In this document: piece by piece, positions 9,058-17,305 of the stretch
How the letters are laid out: the number at the start of each line of letters is the position of its first letter
How positions within the stretch are numbered: position 1 is the stretch's first letter
NCBI RefSeq assembly: GCF_020866965.1
Contig: NZ_JAJATX010000029.1
Coordinates: 2,181 to 48,022, forward strand
Length of the DNA stretch: 45,842 bases
Direction: 5' to 3'
DNA from: Microvirga roseola
GTDB lineage: Bacteria > Pseudomonadota > Alphaproteobacteria > Rhizobiales > Beijerinckiaceae
The notes under the pieces: generated by a model
What the model saw: the letters and a program-made list of their open reading frames with translations, nothing else
The model's database searches: none
Told to the model about the DNA's origin: nothing
Position numbers and translations under genes: made by a program

Positions 9058-9078
9058 GGTTGTATGCAAACGCACGCG
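9058..9078. promoter_or_regulatory. Candidate operator of the first GntR regulator (site A3)
   Basis: TTGTATGCAA (9060-9069 region) followed by ACGCACGCG is nearly identical to the 885-905 site (17 of 21 positions). It lies in the 269-bp gap between the AbrB-type permease and the SDR-like gene, with a TTGACG at 9037-9042 that may be a -35 element. Confidence 0.55.
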
Positions 9079-9237
9079 AAAGAATGTGCCCGAGGAACTA
9101 GAGGGCTCCTGCTCTGCAGGGCCACAGATCCCCGGTAGAAAGTTTCTAAGCTGTCACTGTCTGTCGATCAGTCAGGCTTGCACCCCAAAAGGCGAACGGC
9201 AGGTCATGTGAACTGACACGTCAGTCGGGAGGAGAGA

Positions 9238-9996
9238 ATGACCGATCAGAAACCGCTCGAAGGACAGGTTGCTATCGTAACAGGCGGCGTTCGCCGCATC
9301 GGCAAAGCCATTGCCCTGACCCTTGCCCGCGAGGGTGCCGCAGTCGTGATCAATGCGAGATCGTCCCGCGACGAGGCTGAGGCCACAGCAGCCGAAATCG
9401 AAGCAGCAGGTGGAAGTGCGCTTGTCCATCTTGCCGATGTGACTAACGAGCAGGATATTGCTGCCATGGTCGAGAAGGTCGCCGGAACGTTCGGCCGTAT
9501 CGACATGCTCGTCAACAATGCCGCCATCAGGCGCGAGGTCCCATTTACGGAGATGACCCTTGCCGATTGGCGTGAAATTTCAAGCGTGATCCTAGAAGGG
9601 GCATTCCTCGCCTCACGCGCGGTTCTCCCGCACATGGTTCAAGCGAGGCACGGCCGCATCATCAACATCGGTGGCGTGAGTGCGCATACGGGAGCTTTCA
9701 ATCGCGCCCATGTCGCTGCCGCCAAGGCAGGCCTCACGGGTCTGACCCGGGCCCTCGCGGTCGAGTTCGCCGAGCATGGGATCACCGTGAACTGCGTCGT
9801 GCCCGGGAAGATCGGCGGCAAGCGCTCTGCAACGTCGGGCCACAGCGCGTCACTGCCCGGTGGCGGGCAGCCGCTCGTCGGGCGTGAGGGCACGCCGCAG
9901 GACGTTGCTGAAGTGGTCCGCACACTTTGCCTGCCGACAGGTGGGTTCATGACCGGCCAGTCCGTTCATGTGAGCGGCGGACTATTTATGCCTTAA
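9238..9996 (+). CDS. SDR-family protein lacking the usual catalytic Ser and Tyr (252 aa)
   Basis: Short-chain dehydrogenase/reductase fold. It has a nucleotide-binding TGGVRRIGKA motif (residues 15-24), the structural LVNNAA motif (91-96) and a C-terminal VSGGLFMP. Aligned with FabG, the catalytic Ser position is Gly146 (NIGGVSAHTG) and the catalytic Tyr position is Val159 (RAHVAAAKAG); Lys163 is kept, and His158 precedes the Tyr position. It may therefore be non-catalytic, use different chemistry, or have a non-redox role. The start at 9238 has GGGAGGAGAG upstream. A small palindrome CTGACACGTCAG (9213-9224) lies just before the ribosome site. It stands alone between two operons, 154 bp ahead of the TctC-TctB-TctA genes. 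Confidence 0.9.
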   Translation: MTDQKPLEGQVAIVTGGVRRIGKAIALTLAREGAAVVINARSSRDEAEATAAEIEAAGGSALVHLADVTNEQDIAAMVEKVAGTFGRIDMLVNNAAIRREVPFTEMTLADWREISSVILEGAFLASRAVLPHMVQARHGRIINIGGVSAHTGAFNRAHVAAAKAGLTGLTRALAVEFAEHGITVNCVVPGKIGGKRSATSGHSASLPGGGQPLVGREGTPQDVAEVVRTLCLPTGGFMTGQSVHVSGGLFMP

Positions 9997-10017
9997 GCCT
10001 GTAGGGGCATCGCTGAA

Positions 10018-10065
10018 TTGCTCGAAGGAGCAATAAGGAGCTTGCACTGAGGGAAAAATCAGTGC
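10018..10065. other. Two small hairpins after the SDR-like gene
   Basis: TTGCTC-GAAG-GAGCAA (10018-10033) and GCACTGA-loop-TCAGTGC (10044-10065) follow the SDR stop. Neither has a T-tract. They could be weak terminators or 5' leader elements of the next operon. Confidence 0.35.
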
Positions 10066-10074
10066 GAATATGAA

Positions 10075-10105
10075 TTGTCGACAGTCAGCAGATTACAGGT
10101 CGACC
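10075..10105. promoter_or_regulatory. Candidate double operator of the second GntR regulator (site B1)
   Basis: TTGTCGACAG (10075-10084) and GGTCGACC (10098-10105) have centres 22 bp apart, about two helical turns. The first matches the 15596 site exactly and the 14809 site at 9 of 10 positions. Both sites fit the GntR operator form TNGTNNACNA approximately. They lie 46-76 bp upstream of the TctC-like gene. Confidence 0.6.
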
Positions 10106-10150
10106 AAGATTGCCGGCCAAGGCAGCTGCACCCGAAGCTAGGAGGAAAGT

Positions 10151-11119
10151 ATGAGATTCTCTCGAATGAAAACGGTACTCTGCGTCGGCCTGACGGCGGT
10201 CGGCCTGCTGGCGCAGTCTGCGCTCGCCGCAGAATATCCGCACAAGACAGTCAAGCTCGTCACCCATTCCAGCCCTGGCGGCGGAACGGATGTGTTCCTG
10301 CGCGAACTGGTTAAGCACCTCTCGCCGATCATGGGCGTGAACTTCGCGGTGGAGAACGTGCGCGGCGGTGCTGGCGCAAAGGCAGTCGCTTACCTCGCAA
10401 ATTCGCCGGCCGACGGCAGCGTCTTCTATGGAACAACGCCGAGCTACATCAACACGTCTCTGCTCAGCAAGCCAGAGAAGACCTACCAAGATCTCGACCC
10501 GGTCGTGAACCTCTTCCAGGATCCGCAGATCGTCTTCGTTCGTGCGGACAGCCCCTACAAGAATCTCAAGGAAGTGGTTGAAGACGCAAAGAAGCGTCCG
10601 AACCAGGTTCGTGTCGCCGTGAGCACGCCCGGCTCCCTCGACCGTCAGGTCATGGAGCAGTTGAAGGCCGAGACCGGCACGGAAATGACCATCATTACCC
10701 ATGATGGCGGCGGCGACGTGATGCTGAGCGTTCTGAACGGTACCGCCAATGTCGGCATCGGCGAAGTTGCCGAACTTCGCGGCCAGATCGACGCGGGCAA
10801 GATCAGGCTGATCACCACCTATACCAACCAGCGCCTCAAGCAGTTCCCTGATGTTCCGACCGCGAAGGAGCAGGGCATCAACCTCGTCGTACGCAAATTC
10901 CGCGGAATCGCAGGGCCGAAGGGGCTGCCCAGGGATGTCGTCTCCGCATGGGAGAACTCGATCCAGAAGGTGCTCGAGTCGCCTGACTTCAAGGCTTGGT
11001 ACGAGAAGGACGCCCTCGTGCCAGATTACATGAACCAGGAGGAGTACAAGAAGTTCACGGCGGAGTTCGCCGAGGGCCAGAAGGACTTCTTCCAGAAGTA
11101 CGGCATTACCACGGACTAA
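10151..11119 (+). CDS. tctC: TctC/Bug-family tripartite tricarboxylate transporter binding protein (322 aa)
   Basis: Periplasmic binding component of a TTT transporter. It starts with a Sec signal peptide cleaved after ALA (near residue 26), then the Bug-fold EYPHKTVKLVTHSSPGGGTD strand-loop typical of the family. AGGAGGAAAGT precedes the ATG. It is followed by tctB after 26 bp and tctA, forming a complete TctCBA set. It is clearly different in sequence from the binding protein at 3846, so the two probably recognise different acids. Likely controlled by the double GTCGAC operator immediately upstream. Confidence 0.94.
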   Translation: MRFSRMKTVLCVGLTAVGLLAQSALAAEYPHKTVKLVTHSSPGGGTDVFLRELVKHLSPIMGVNFAVENVRGGAGAKAVAYLANSPADGSVFYGTTPSYINTSLLSKPEKTYQDLDPVVNLFQDPQIVFVRADSPYKNLKEVVEDAKKRPNQVRVAVSTPGSLDRQVMEQLKAETGTEMTIITHDGGGDVMLSVLNGTANVGIGEVAELRGQIDAGKIRLITTYTNQRLKQFPDVPTAKEQGINLVVRKFRGIAGPKGLPRDVVSAWENSIQKVLESPDFKAWYEKDALVPDYMNQEEYKKFTAEFAEGQKDFFQKYGITTD

Positions 11120-11145
11120 CTGTCGAACCTCTTGGGAGTACAATC

Positions 11146-11631
11146 ATGCGCGGCACTCTCGTCACGGCAATCCTGCTGTTCATCTTCGCCGTGGTCTTCT
11201 GGTTCGCCGCGGATGCGATCCCAAAGAGCCGACTTGGCGGAACCGTCGGGGCAGACGGTCTGCCGAAACTTCTCGCCGTGATACTCGGCATGCTGTCGGC
11301 GGGTCTAATCGCTCAGTCGCTACTTGCGATGCGGGCGACCGGACCCGTCGTAGCCGCCGAACCCAAACCGCGAGCGGCTGACCAGTTCATCCATCTCCGG
11401 GCAGCTGGGATGCTCGCTCTTGGAGCGGCTTACCTTCTGATCATGCCATATCTCGGCTATATGCTGTCAGTCGGACTGCTGCTCCTCGCTGTGGCTGTCT
11501 ACAATGGCAAGCGTCCCTCTCTCAGCCTGATCGTGTTCGGCATATTGGGTGCCGGCTTCTTCTACCTGCTGTTCGTACGCCTTTTGGATGTGCCGCTGCC
11601 GGCCGGCTTCTGGCCCCAACTCATCGGCTGA
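11146..11631 (+). CDS. tctB: TTT transporter small membrane subunit TctB (161 aa)
   Basis: Small subunit of the tripartite tricarboxylate transporter, with four hydrophobic segments: residues 3-22, 43-60, 85-105 and 115-150 with an internal charged turn. The ATG at 11146 begins MRGTLVTAILLF after GGGAG and places the first membrane segment at the N terminus, as in the family. It lies between tctC (26 bp) and tctA (51 bp), on the same strand. TctB sequences are poorly conserved, so the assignment rests on size, topology and gene order. Confidence 0.88.
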   Translation: MRGTLVTAILLFIFAVVFWFAADAIPKSRLGGTVGADGLPKLLAVILGMLSAGLIAQSLLAMRATGPVVAAEPKPRAADQFIHLRAAGMLALGAAYLLIMPYLGYMLSVGLLLLAVAVYNGKRPSLSLIVFGILGAGFFYLLFVRLLDVPLPAGFWPQLIG

Positions 11632-11682
11632 TCGCCATCTCGTTAGGCGCAAATCTCTCAATTCTTTATCGGAGCGTTTCTG

Positions 11683-13197
11683 ATGGAAGGCCTTTCCTAC
11701 GCTTTGCAAGCCGTGACAACGATGCCTGTTGTGGCGGCGGCTTTCGGAGGCGTCCTGTGGGGCATTCTCGGTGGAGCGCTTCCGGGCATCTCGCCGTCGA
11801 TCGCAATGGCCCTGCTGCTTCCGTTCACCTACAACCTGCCGCCGCTGGTAGCTGTCGTACTTCTAGCATCGGTCTATGTCGGCGCTGAGTATGGAGGATC
11901 CATTCCGGCGATCCTCATCCGGACGCCGGGCACGAACGCCGCCGCGGCAACGACCATCGATGGCTATGCCATGCACATGAAGGGCCGCGGGGGCGAGGCT
12001 CTCGGCCTCTCGCTCGTGGGCGGGACGATCGGCGGTTTGTTCGGTCTCATTCTTCTTGCAACGCTAACTGAGCCGCTGTCCAGCCTCGCGCTGCTGTTCA
12101 CACCGCCAGCCTATTTTGCCATGGGCATTCTCGGCATCAGCGTCATCGCCTCGCTCTCCGAGGGAGCGCTGTTGAAGGGGCTGATCGCTGGCGTTCTCGG
12201 CATGATGATCGCAACGGTCGGAACCGATCCGATCTCCGGCGTCAGCCGTTTCACGTTCGGCAATCCGAACCTGCTCGAAGGCATTCACTTCATTCTCATC
12301 ATGCTGGGCATCTTTGCCGTCTCCGAGCTCATGGTTCAGGCTGGCGAGAACAGGTGGCGCGAGGGAGCCAAGCCGGACACGGGCCGTGCAAAGCTCAAGC
12401 TTCCGACCCTGCCAACATTGTGGCGGTTGCGTCGTGCTCAGGGCATTGGCTGCGTGCTGGGAGCCGTCGAAGGTGCCATCCCCGGTGCCGGCGGCTCGGT
12501 CGCGGCGTTCCTATCGTATAACGAGGCGCGCCGCTGGTCGAAGGAGCCGGAGAAGTTCGGCCATGGCTCGGAAGAGGGCGTCATTGCTCCTGAAACGGCC
12601 AACAATGTCGTGTCAGCGACCGCGCTTGTTCCGACACTCAGCTTCGGTATTCCCGGCTCGAACTCGACGGCAATCCTTCTCGGCGGCTTCCTGATTCACG
12701 GTCTGCAACCCGGGCCGCTGCTGTTCACTTCTAACCCGGAAATTGTCTATGGCCTTTTCGGTGGGTTGTTCACGGCCAACCTGATGATGCTCCTCCTCGG
12801 CATCGTCATCCTGGGGCCGTGCATCTGGCTAGTGAAGCGACCGAAGCCGTATCTCATGGCCGCCATCTTCGGCCTTGTTGTCTCCGGCGTATACTCAATC
12901 GATCACAGCCTCTTCGACCTGTGGGTGGTGCTGGCTGCAGGCGTGGTGGGCTACATCATGCGCGTGCTCGGCTTCCCGCATCTACCGCTGATCCTTGGTC
13001 TCGTGCTGGGCTACATGATCGAGTCCAACTACCGGCGTGCTCTGCTGATGACCAACGGCGACCACATCGTCTTCCTGCAGGACGGCGTCAGCCTGACTCT
13101 GCTCACCTGTGCTGCTCTCATTATCGGCGTTGCCGCCGTGCGCGAGATTCGGCGCTGGAGAAAGCCGCTCGTCATACCGGCTTCGCAGGCTCATTGA
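11683..13197 (+). CDS. tctA: TTT transporter large permease subunit TctA (504 aa)
   Basis: Large integral membrane subunit of the tripartite tricarboxylate transporter, about twelve membrane segments, driving uptake with an ion gradient. The family signatures are clear: an N-terminal GGALPGISPSIAMALLLPFT block (residues 31-50), GAEYGGSIPAILIRTPGTNA, and a mid-protein AIPGAGGSVAAFLSYNEARR. Length is typical. It closes the tctCBA set and is followed 58 bp later by prpD copy 3 on the same strand, so transport and metabolism may be co-transcribed. As the only TctA in the window, it could also serve the orphan binding protein at 3846. Confidence 0.95.
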   Translation: MEGLSYALQAVTTMPVVAAAFGGVLWGILGGALPGISPSIAMALLLPFTYNLPPLVAVVLLASVYVGAEYGGSIPAILIRTPGTNAAAATTIDGYAMHMKGRGGEALGLSLVGGTIGGLFGLILLATLTEPLSSLALLFTPPAYFAMGILGISVIASLSEGALLKGLIAGVLGMMIATVGTDPISGVSRFTFGNPNLLEGIHFILIMLGIFAVSELMVQAGENRWREGAKPDTGRAKLKLPTLPTLWRLRRAQGIGCVLGAVEGAIPGAGGSVAAFLSYNEARRWSKEPEKFGHGSEEGVIAPETANNVVSATALVPTLSFGIPGSNSTAILLGGFLIHGLQPGPLLFTSNPEIVYGLFGGLFTANLMMLLLGIVILGPCIWLVKRPKPYLMAAIFGLVVSGVYSIDHSLFDLWVVLAAGVVGYIMRVLGFPHLPLILGLVLGYMIESNYRRALLMTNGDHIVFLQDGVSLTLLTCAALIIGVAAVREIRRWRKPLVIPASQAH

Positions 13198-13255
13198 GCG
13201 CATCATTCGAAGAGGCGCTAGTTCGGCGCTCCTTTGGGACTATAGGGAGAATGAT

Positions 13256-14647
13256 ATGGCTAAAGAGAACACGCCTCCCGCGGGTCAGGCGATTGCGGAG
13301 CAGTTTGCCGCCTGGGCCTGTGGGCTGGACAATGCCGCGATGCCGAAGGAGTTGCAGGAGACGGCAACCTCTGCCCTTATAGACCATGTGGGGCTGAGCG
13401 TCTCCGCGCGCCACGAGGATTATGTGCAGGCCATCGTTTCTTCATGGGAAGGAGAGGGGGCTTGCACCGCGTTTGGCCATGCACGGGGCTTCGATGCCGC
13501 AGGCGCAGCGCTCGTCAACGGCACCGCCTCCCATGGTGAGGACTACGACGATACCTTCGAGGGAACGCCGGTCCACACCAGCGCCGCCATCGTGCCGGCG
13601 GTTCTTGCAGCCTGCGAGCGGTATGGCCGAAGCGGAGAGGATGCGCTGCGCGGTATCGCCGTCGGCGCGGAACTCATGTGCCGCATGGCGGTCGTTGCAC
13701 CGACGGCGCAGCACCGCGCTGGCTTCCACCCTACGGCCATCATCGGATCCATGGGCGCTGCCGCCGGTGTCGGCGCGGCGCTGCGGCTCAGCCCGGCGCA
13801 GATGGTCGACGGTCTCGGCGTCGCGGCAAGCTTCGCATCGGGCATCATCGAATATCTCGCGGAAGGCACATGGACGAAGCGCATACACCCCGGATGGGCG
13901 GCGCAGGCGGGCCTTCGGGCCGCCCTCTTCGGCCGCGCCGGCTTTAAGGGACCGCGCACCGTCTTCGAGGGCGAGCACGGCTTCTTCTACGCCTTCGGCG
14001 TTTCGGAAATCCCGCCGGACTACTCGAAGATCACCTCAGGTCTTGGAGAGGAATGGAAGGCCGCGCGGATCGCCTTCAAGCCTTACGCCTGCGGGACGAT
14101 GGTGCAGCCCTTCATTGACTGCGCCATCCGCCTCGCCCGCGAAGGCGTGGAGCCTGAGCATATCGAAAGGGTCCTGTGCAAAGTCGGGGAGGGAACGGTG
14201 CATCGTTTGTGGGAGCCACTTGCAGAGAAGCGGCGGCCCTCAACTCCCTATTCCGCGAAGTTCAGCGTACCATTCGGAGTCGCCGTAGGATTTGTCGACT
14301 GCGCCGCCGGTCTGGGGCAGTTCACTGATGAGCGGATCGCTGATCCGCAGGTGCTCGATCTCGCCGAAAAGGTGAACTACGAAATTGACCCGGAGGACGA
14401 ATATCCTCGGAACTACACCGGGACCGTGATCGTGACCCTCAAGGACGGCAGCATTCGCGAGGCACGCCAACCGCATATGCGGGGCGGGGCGCGTGAGCCC
14501 CTGACACGGGATGAACTGCTCACCAAATTCCGAGCCAATACGCAGTACGGTGGGTGGACGGAGCCGCAATCTGAGGCGTTGGCCCAGTGGTGCGAGCGCC
14601 TATTCGACGCACCGGATCTTCAAGGGATCGAGAAGTTCAGAGGTTAG
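13256..14647 (+). CDS. MmgE/PrpD family protein, copy 3 (463 aa)
   Basis: Third MmgE/PrpD paralogue, start chosen at the ATG following AGGGAGA (upstream open frame has no homology). The acidic motif is variant, SHGEDYDDTFEG, and the central block is EGTWTKRIHPGWAAQAG. This differs both from copies 2 and 4 (GTMCKSFH) and from copy 1. It sits between tctA and the second gntR regulator, all on the plus strand. A GC-rich hairpin follows the stop. The family includes dehydratases, decarboxylases and epimerases; this motif class suggests a substrate different from copies 2 and 4. Confidence 0.92.
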   Translation: MAKENTPPAGQAIAEQFAAWACGLDNAAMPKELQETATSALIDHVGLSVSARHEDYVQAIVSSWEGEGACTAFGHARGFDAAGAALVNGTASHGEDYDDTFEGTPVHTSAAIVPAVLAACERYGRSGEDALRGIAVGAELMCRMAVVAPTAQHRAGFHPTAIIGSMGAAAGVGAALRLSPAQMVDGLGVAASFASGIIEYLAEGTWTKRIHPGWAAQAGLRAALFGRAGFKGPRTVFEGEHGFFYAFGVSEIPPDYSKITSGLGEEWKAARIAFKPYACGTMVQPFIDCAIRLAREGVEPEHIERVLCKVGEGTVHRLWEPLAEKRRPSTPYSAKFSVPFGVAVGFVDCAAGLGQFTDERIADPQVLDLAEKVNYEIDPEDEYPRNYTGTVIVTLKDGSIREARQPHMRGGAREPLTRDELLTKFRANTQYGGWTEPQSEALAQWCERLFDAPDLQGIEKFRG

Positions 14648-14656
14648 GCGAATGGT

Positions 14657-14680
14657 GGTGCCGCCCAGTCGGGCGGCGCC
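14657..14680 (+). terminator. GC-rich terminator-like hairpin after prpD copy 3
   Basis: GGTGCCGCCC-AGTC-GGGCGGCGCC forms a 10-bp stem with one G-T pair, starting 9 bp after the stop codon. No T-tract follows, so termination may be partial. Confidence 0.45.
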
Positions 14681-14808
14681 ATGATGCTTACAGTAGTGGG
14701 TGAGAGGCGACTTGTGCTGCTGCGCAATTGCCTTCCTCTGTGGCGCATCCGGAGCGGGATGTTGAATACTCTGCCGGGAGACCTGCGACAGCAGGGGGCC
14801 GTAGCCGC

Positions 14809-14826
14809 TGGTCGACAGTTGACAAC
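14809..14826. promoter_or_regulatory. Candidate autoregulatory operator of the second GntR (site B2)
   Basis: TGGTCGACAG (14809-14818) overlaps a second palindrome GTTGACAAC (14818-14826), 28-46 bp upstream of the gntR start. The core GTCGACAG is shared with the 10075 and 15596 sites. Confidence 0.55.
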
Positions 14827-14854
14827 AGCGCCGGGAGCAGTTGTAGGTGATATC

Positions 14855-15550
14855 ATGACTCAAAACACGCCTACTCAGGAATTAGCCGTCTTGCGGACCT
14901 CGTCGCTTACGACAGCGGTCGAGCGCGAAGTAGAGCGCCTTATTCTTAACGGCAGCTTCGCTCCGGGCGAGCGGATCAACGAGAACAAGCTGGCCCTGAG
15001 GCTAGGCACAAGCCGCGGCCCGATCCGCGAGGCCGTGCGGGCCTTGGAAGGGTCGGGTCTCGTGGTCTCGATCCCCAATCGCGGCTCGTTCATCCGCCAG
15101 TTGTCCATCGAGGAAGCACTGGAAATCTATGAAGTTCGCGCAGCTCTCTTTGGTCTCGCAGGGCAACTCTTGGCCGAGCGGGTGACGGAAAAGCAGATCA
15201 GGCACATGAACGGGCTTGTCAAAGATATGGAGGAGGCCTCGCTTCGCCAGGACTTCGACGGCTATTACCCGCTCAACCTCGCCTTCCACGAATACATCAT
15301 CGATTCGGCCGGAAACGCCACTCTTGCGCAGCACTATCGCAGCCTCGTGAAGAAGCTGCACCTGTTCCGCGCTCGCAGTCTGGTTCAGGGAGGTGGCCTC
15401 GCGGTCTCCAACCTCGAGCACCGGGAAATGCTTTCCGCCATCGCAGCACGGGATCCCGAACGCGCATATCGGGCCCACAGGTCCCACGTGATTCAGGCTA
15501 AGGATCGATTGCTCGTACTCATGAAGTCAGAAGCCGATGAGCTGACGTGA
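14855..15550 (+). CDS. GntR-family regulator, FCD subfamily (231 aa)
   Basis: Second FCD-type GntR regulator. Residues 15-80 form the winged helix-turn-helix, with FAPGERINENKLALRLGTSR and then GPIREAVRAL. The C-terminal helical domain has the FCD histidines (FHEYI, LEHREM, RAHRSH). The ATG at 14855 is chosen because the homology begins soon after and a TAGGTG element is correctly spaced; an upstream in-frame ATG would run through the operator. It is clearly diverged from the regulator at 128-808. GTCGACAG sites lie before it, before tctC and before prpD copy 4, so it probably represses those units and itself, released by a carboxylate ligand (inferred). Confidence 0.93.
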   Translation: MTQNTPTQELAVLRTSSLTTAVEREVERLILNGSFAPGERINENKLALRLGTSRGPIREAVRALEGSGLVVSIPNRGSFIRQLSIEEALEIYEVRAALFGLAGQLLAERVTEKQIRHMNGLVKDMEEASLRQDFDGYYPLNLAFHEYIIDSAGNATLAQHYRSLVKKLHLFRARSLVQGGGLAVSNLEHREMLSAIAARDPERAYRAHRSHVIQAKDRLLVLMKSEADELT

Positions 15551-15595
15551 TGTCGTACCGACGAGCCGGTTCCGGTTTAGCTAGCTTTCCCAGGA

Positions 15596-15641
15596 TTGTC
15601 GACAGTTTTCTGTTGACTGCTGCGGACTAGACAGGAATGAT
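15596..15641 (+). promoter_or_regulatory. Operator (site B3) and promoter of the prpD4-dehydrogenase unit
   Basis: TTGTCGACAG (15596-15605) is followed by a half-matching CTGTTGACTG (15610-15619). TTGACT (15613-15618) could be a -35 element with AATGAT (15636-15641) as -10, 17 bp apart. The operator therefore overlaps the promoter. The remainder of the 383-bp gap up to 15933 shows no further recognisable feature apart from the AAGAGGT ribosome site. Confidence 0.55.
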
Positions 15642-15933
15642 GCAGAGCCCATCCAGAGAAGGGCAAATCAAACCGGGTTATCAGCGTGGCAGGGGCATCT
15701 TCAGGCAGGGGGCGCAAGTCCGCGAAGAGGCAGCAGACTGCCCACGCAGACGACACTTAAATCCGAACACGCTCCAGCCCAGGACTTGAACAAGAACTTT
15801 CAGACCTAGTCGTTCGGACCTGAATCGAGCAGAGAAATCAAACGGTCGGGATGGTGCGGCGTGTCCGTGCGCCGTGAGCCTGACCACCACTATCAATGAC
15901 GGCGCAACCCGTCGCATCAAGAGGTAAGATATC

Positions 15934-17295
15934 ATGGCTGACCAAGGTGTTACACGGACGCTCGCGCGCTGGGCAGTGGGATGCCGGCTCGATGACATTC
16001 CTCAGGAGGTACGTGAACAGGGCGTTCGCACATTCGTCAACTGGCTTGGATGCGCCGTCGGCGGCGTAACGCATGAGACGGTGGACCGTGCGCTCGAGGC
16101 GGTCCGGCTCTTCTCAGGGCCGGCGCAGGCGACCGTGATCGGCCGCGCCGACAGGCTTGATGCGCTGCATGCCGCGCTCATGAACGGCATCAGCTCGCAT
16201 GTGCTCGACTATGACGACACGCACCTCAAGACCATCATCCATCCGGCAGGCCCGGTCGCGTCGGCAGCGCTTTCCATCGCAGAGATGAAGCCGGTCTCCG
16301 GCGCAGATCTGCTGGCGGCGATGATCGTCGGCGTCGAGGTGGAGTGCCGGATCGGCAACAGCGTCTATCCCGATCACTACGATCGTGGTTGGCATATCAC
16401 CGGAACCGCAGGTGTGTTCGGTGCTGCCGCTGCTGTCGGACGGCTGCTGGGCCTCAATGAGCAGCACATGACGTGGGCATTCGGCATCGCAGCCACCCAA
16501 TCCTCGGGACTGCGCGAGATGTTCGGCACGATGTGCAAAAGCTTCCATCCCGGACGTGCCGCCCAGAACGGCGCCATGGCGGCGTTCCTCGCGCAGGCGG
16601 GCTTCGACAGCTCCGAGCGCGGCATCGAAGCTCCGCGCGGCTGGGCGAACGTGACCTCGACCAAGCAGGACTACAGCGAAATCACGGAGGGCCTCGGCCA
16701 GTTTTGGGAAGCTGGACTCAACAGCTACAAGCCCTTCGCCTGCGGCATCGTCATTCATCCCACTATCGACGCCTGCATCCAGCTGCGCGATGAGGTCGGA
16801 GACGAGGTCAACAACATCGAGAGCGTGTCCCTCAGAACCCATCCCCTGGTTCTGGAGCTGACCGGCAAAACGGCGCCACGCACCGGGCTCGAGGGCAAGT
16901 TCAGCGTGTTCCATGCGGCCGCCACGGCCCTGCTGCGCGGCGACGGCACTCCCACGGCTTTCACCGACGAGGCCGTCAATGATCCGGCCATCGTCCAGAT
17001 GCGCGGCCGTGTGACGGCCGAGACGGATCAGTCGATCCATGAGGACCAGGTCGAGATGACAGTGATGTTTAGGGATGGCCGCAAGGTTACACGGCGCATC
17101 GAGCATGCGATCGGAAGCCTTGACCGCCCACTGACCAACGAAGAATTGGACCGCAAGTTCATCAAGCAGACGGAACCTGTTCTCGGCCAAGCGCAAACGG
17201 CTCGTCTCCTCGAGGCGGCATGGAAGTTCGCGGATCGGTCGAACGCCGCGGAGATCGCCCGGCTCACCGTCCCGAACGGCACGACAAACGCATAA
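15934..17295 (+). CDS. MmgE/PrpD family protein, copy 4 (453 aa)
   Basis: Fourth MmgE/PrpD paralogue, closest in motifs to copy 2. The acidic motif is SSHVLDYDDTHLK and the active-site block is GTMCKSFHPGRAAQNGAMAA, followed by SYKPFACGIVIHPTIDA. A good ribosome site (AAGAGGT) precedes the ATG. It is followed after 10 bp by a dehydrogenase of the isocitrate/isopropylmalate family, so the pair likely acts in sequence: PrpD-type (de)hydration giving a 2-hydroxy acid with a beta-carboxylate, then oxidative decarboxylation. The substrate (isocitrate-, methylisocitrate- or isopropylmalate-like) is inferred. Confidence 0.93.
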   Translation: MADQGVTRTLARWAVGCRLDDIPQEVREQGVRTFVNWLGCAVGGVTHETVDRALEAVRLFSGPAQATVIGRADRLDALHAALMNGISSHVLDYDDTHLKTIIHPAGPVASAALSIAEMKPVSGADLLAAMIVGVEVECRIGNSVYPDHYDRGWHITGTAGVFGAAAAVGRLLGLNEQHMTWAFGIAATQSSGLREMFGTMCKSFHPGRAAQNGAMAAFLAQAGFDSSERGIEAPRGWANVTSTKQDYSEITEGLGQFWEAGLNSYKPFACGIVIHPTIDACIQLRDEVGDEVNNIESVSLRTHPLVLELTGKTAPRTGLEGKFSVFHAAATALLRGDGTPTAFTDEAVNDPAIVQMRGRVTAETDQSIHEDQVEMTVMFRDGRKVTRRIEHAIGSLDRPLTNEELDRKFIKQTEPVLGQAQTARLLEAAWKFADRSNAAEIARLTVPNGTTNA

Positions 17296-17305
17296 GGAGC
17301 ACACG

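Noticed and set aside
9213..9224. CTGACACGTCAG palindrome as a third operator type
   Set aside because: It occurs once in the window, close to a ribosome site, so no pattern supports it.
10085..11143. A 352-codon minus-strand frame over tctC
   Set aside because: Antisense shadow; tctC has a signal peptide and family motifs.
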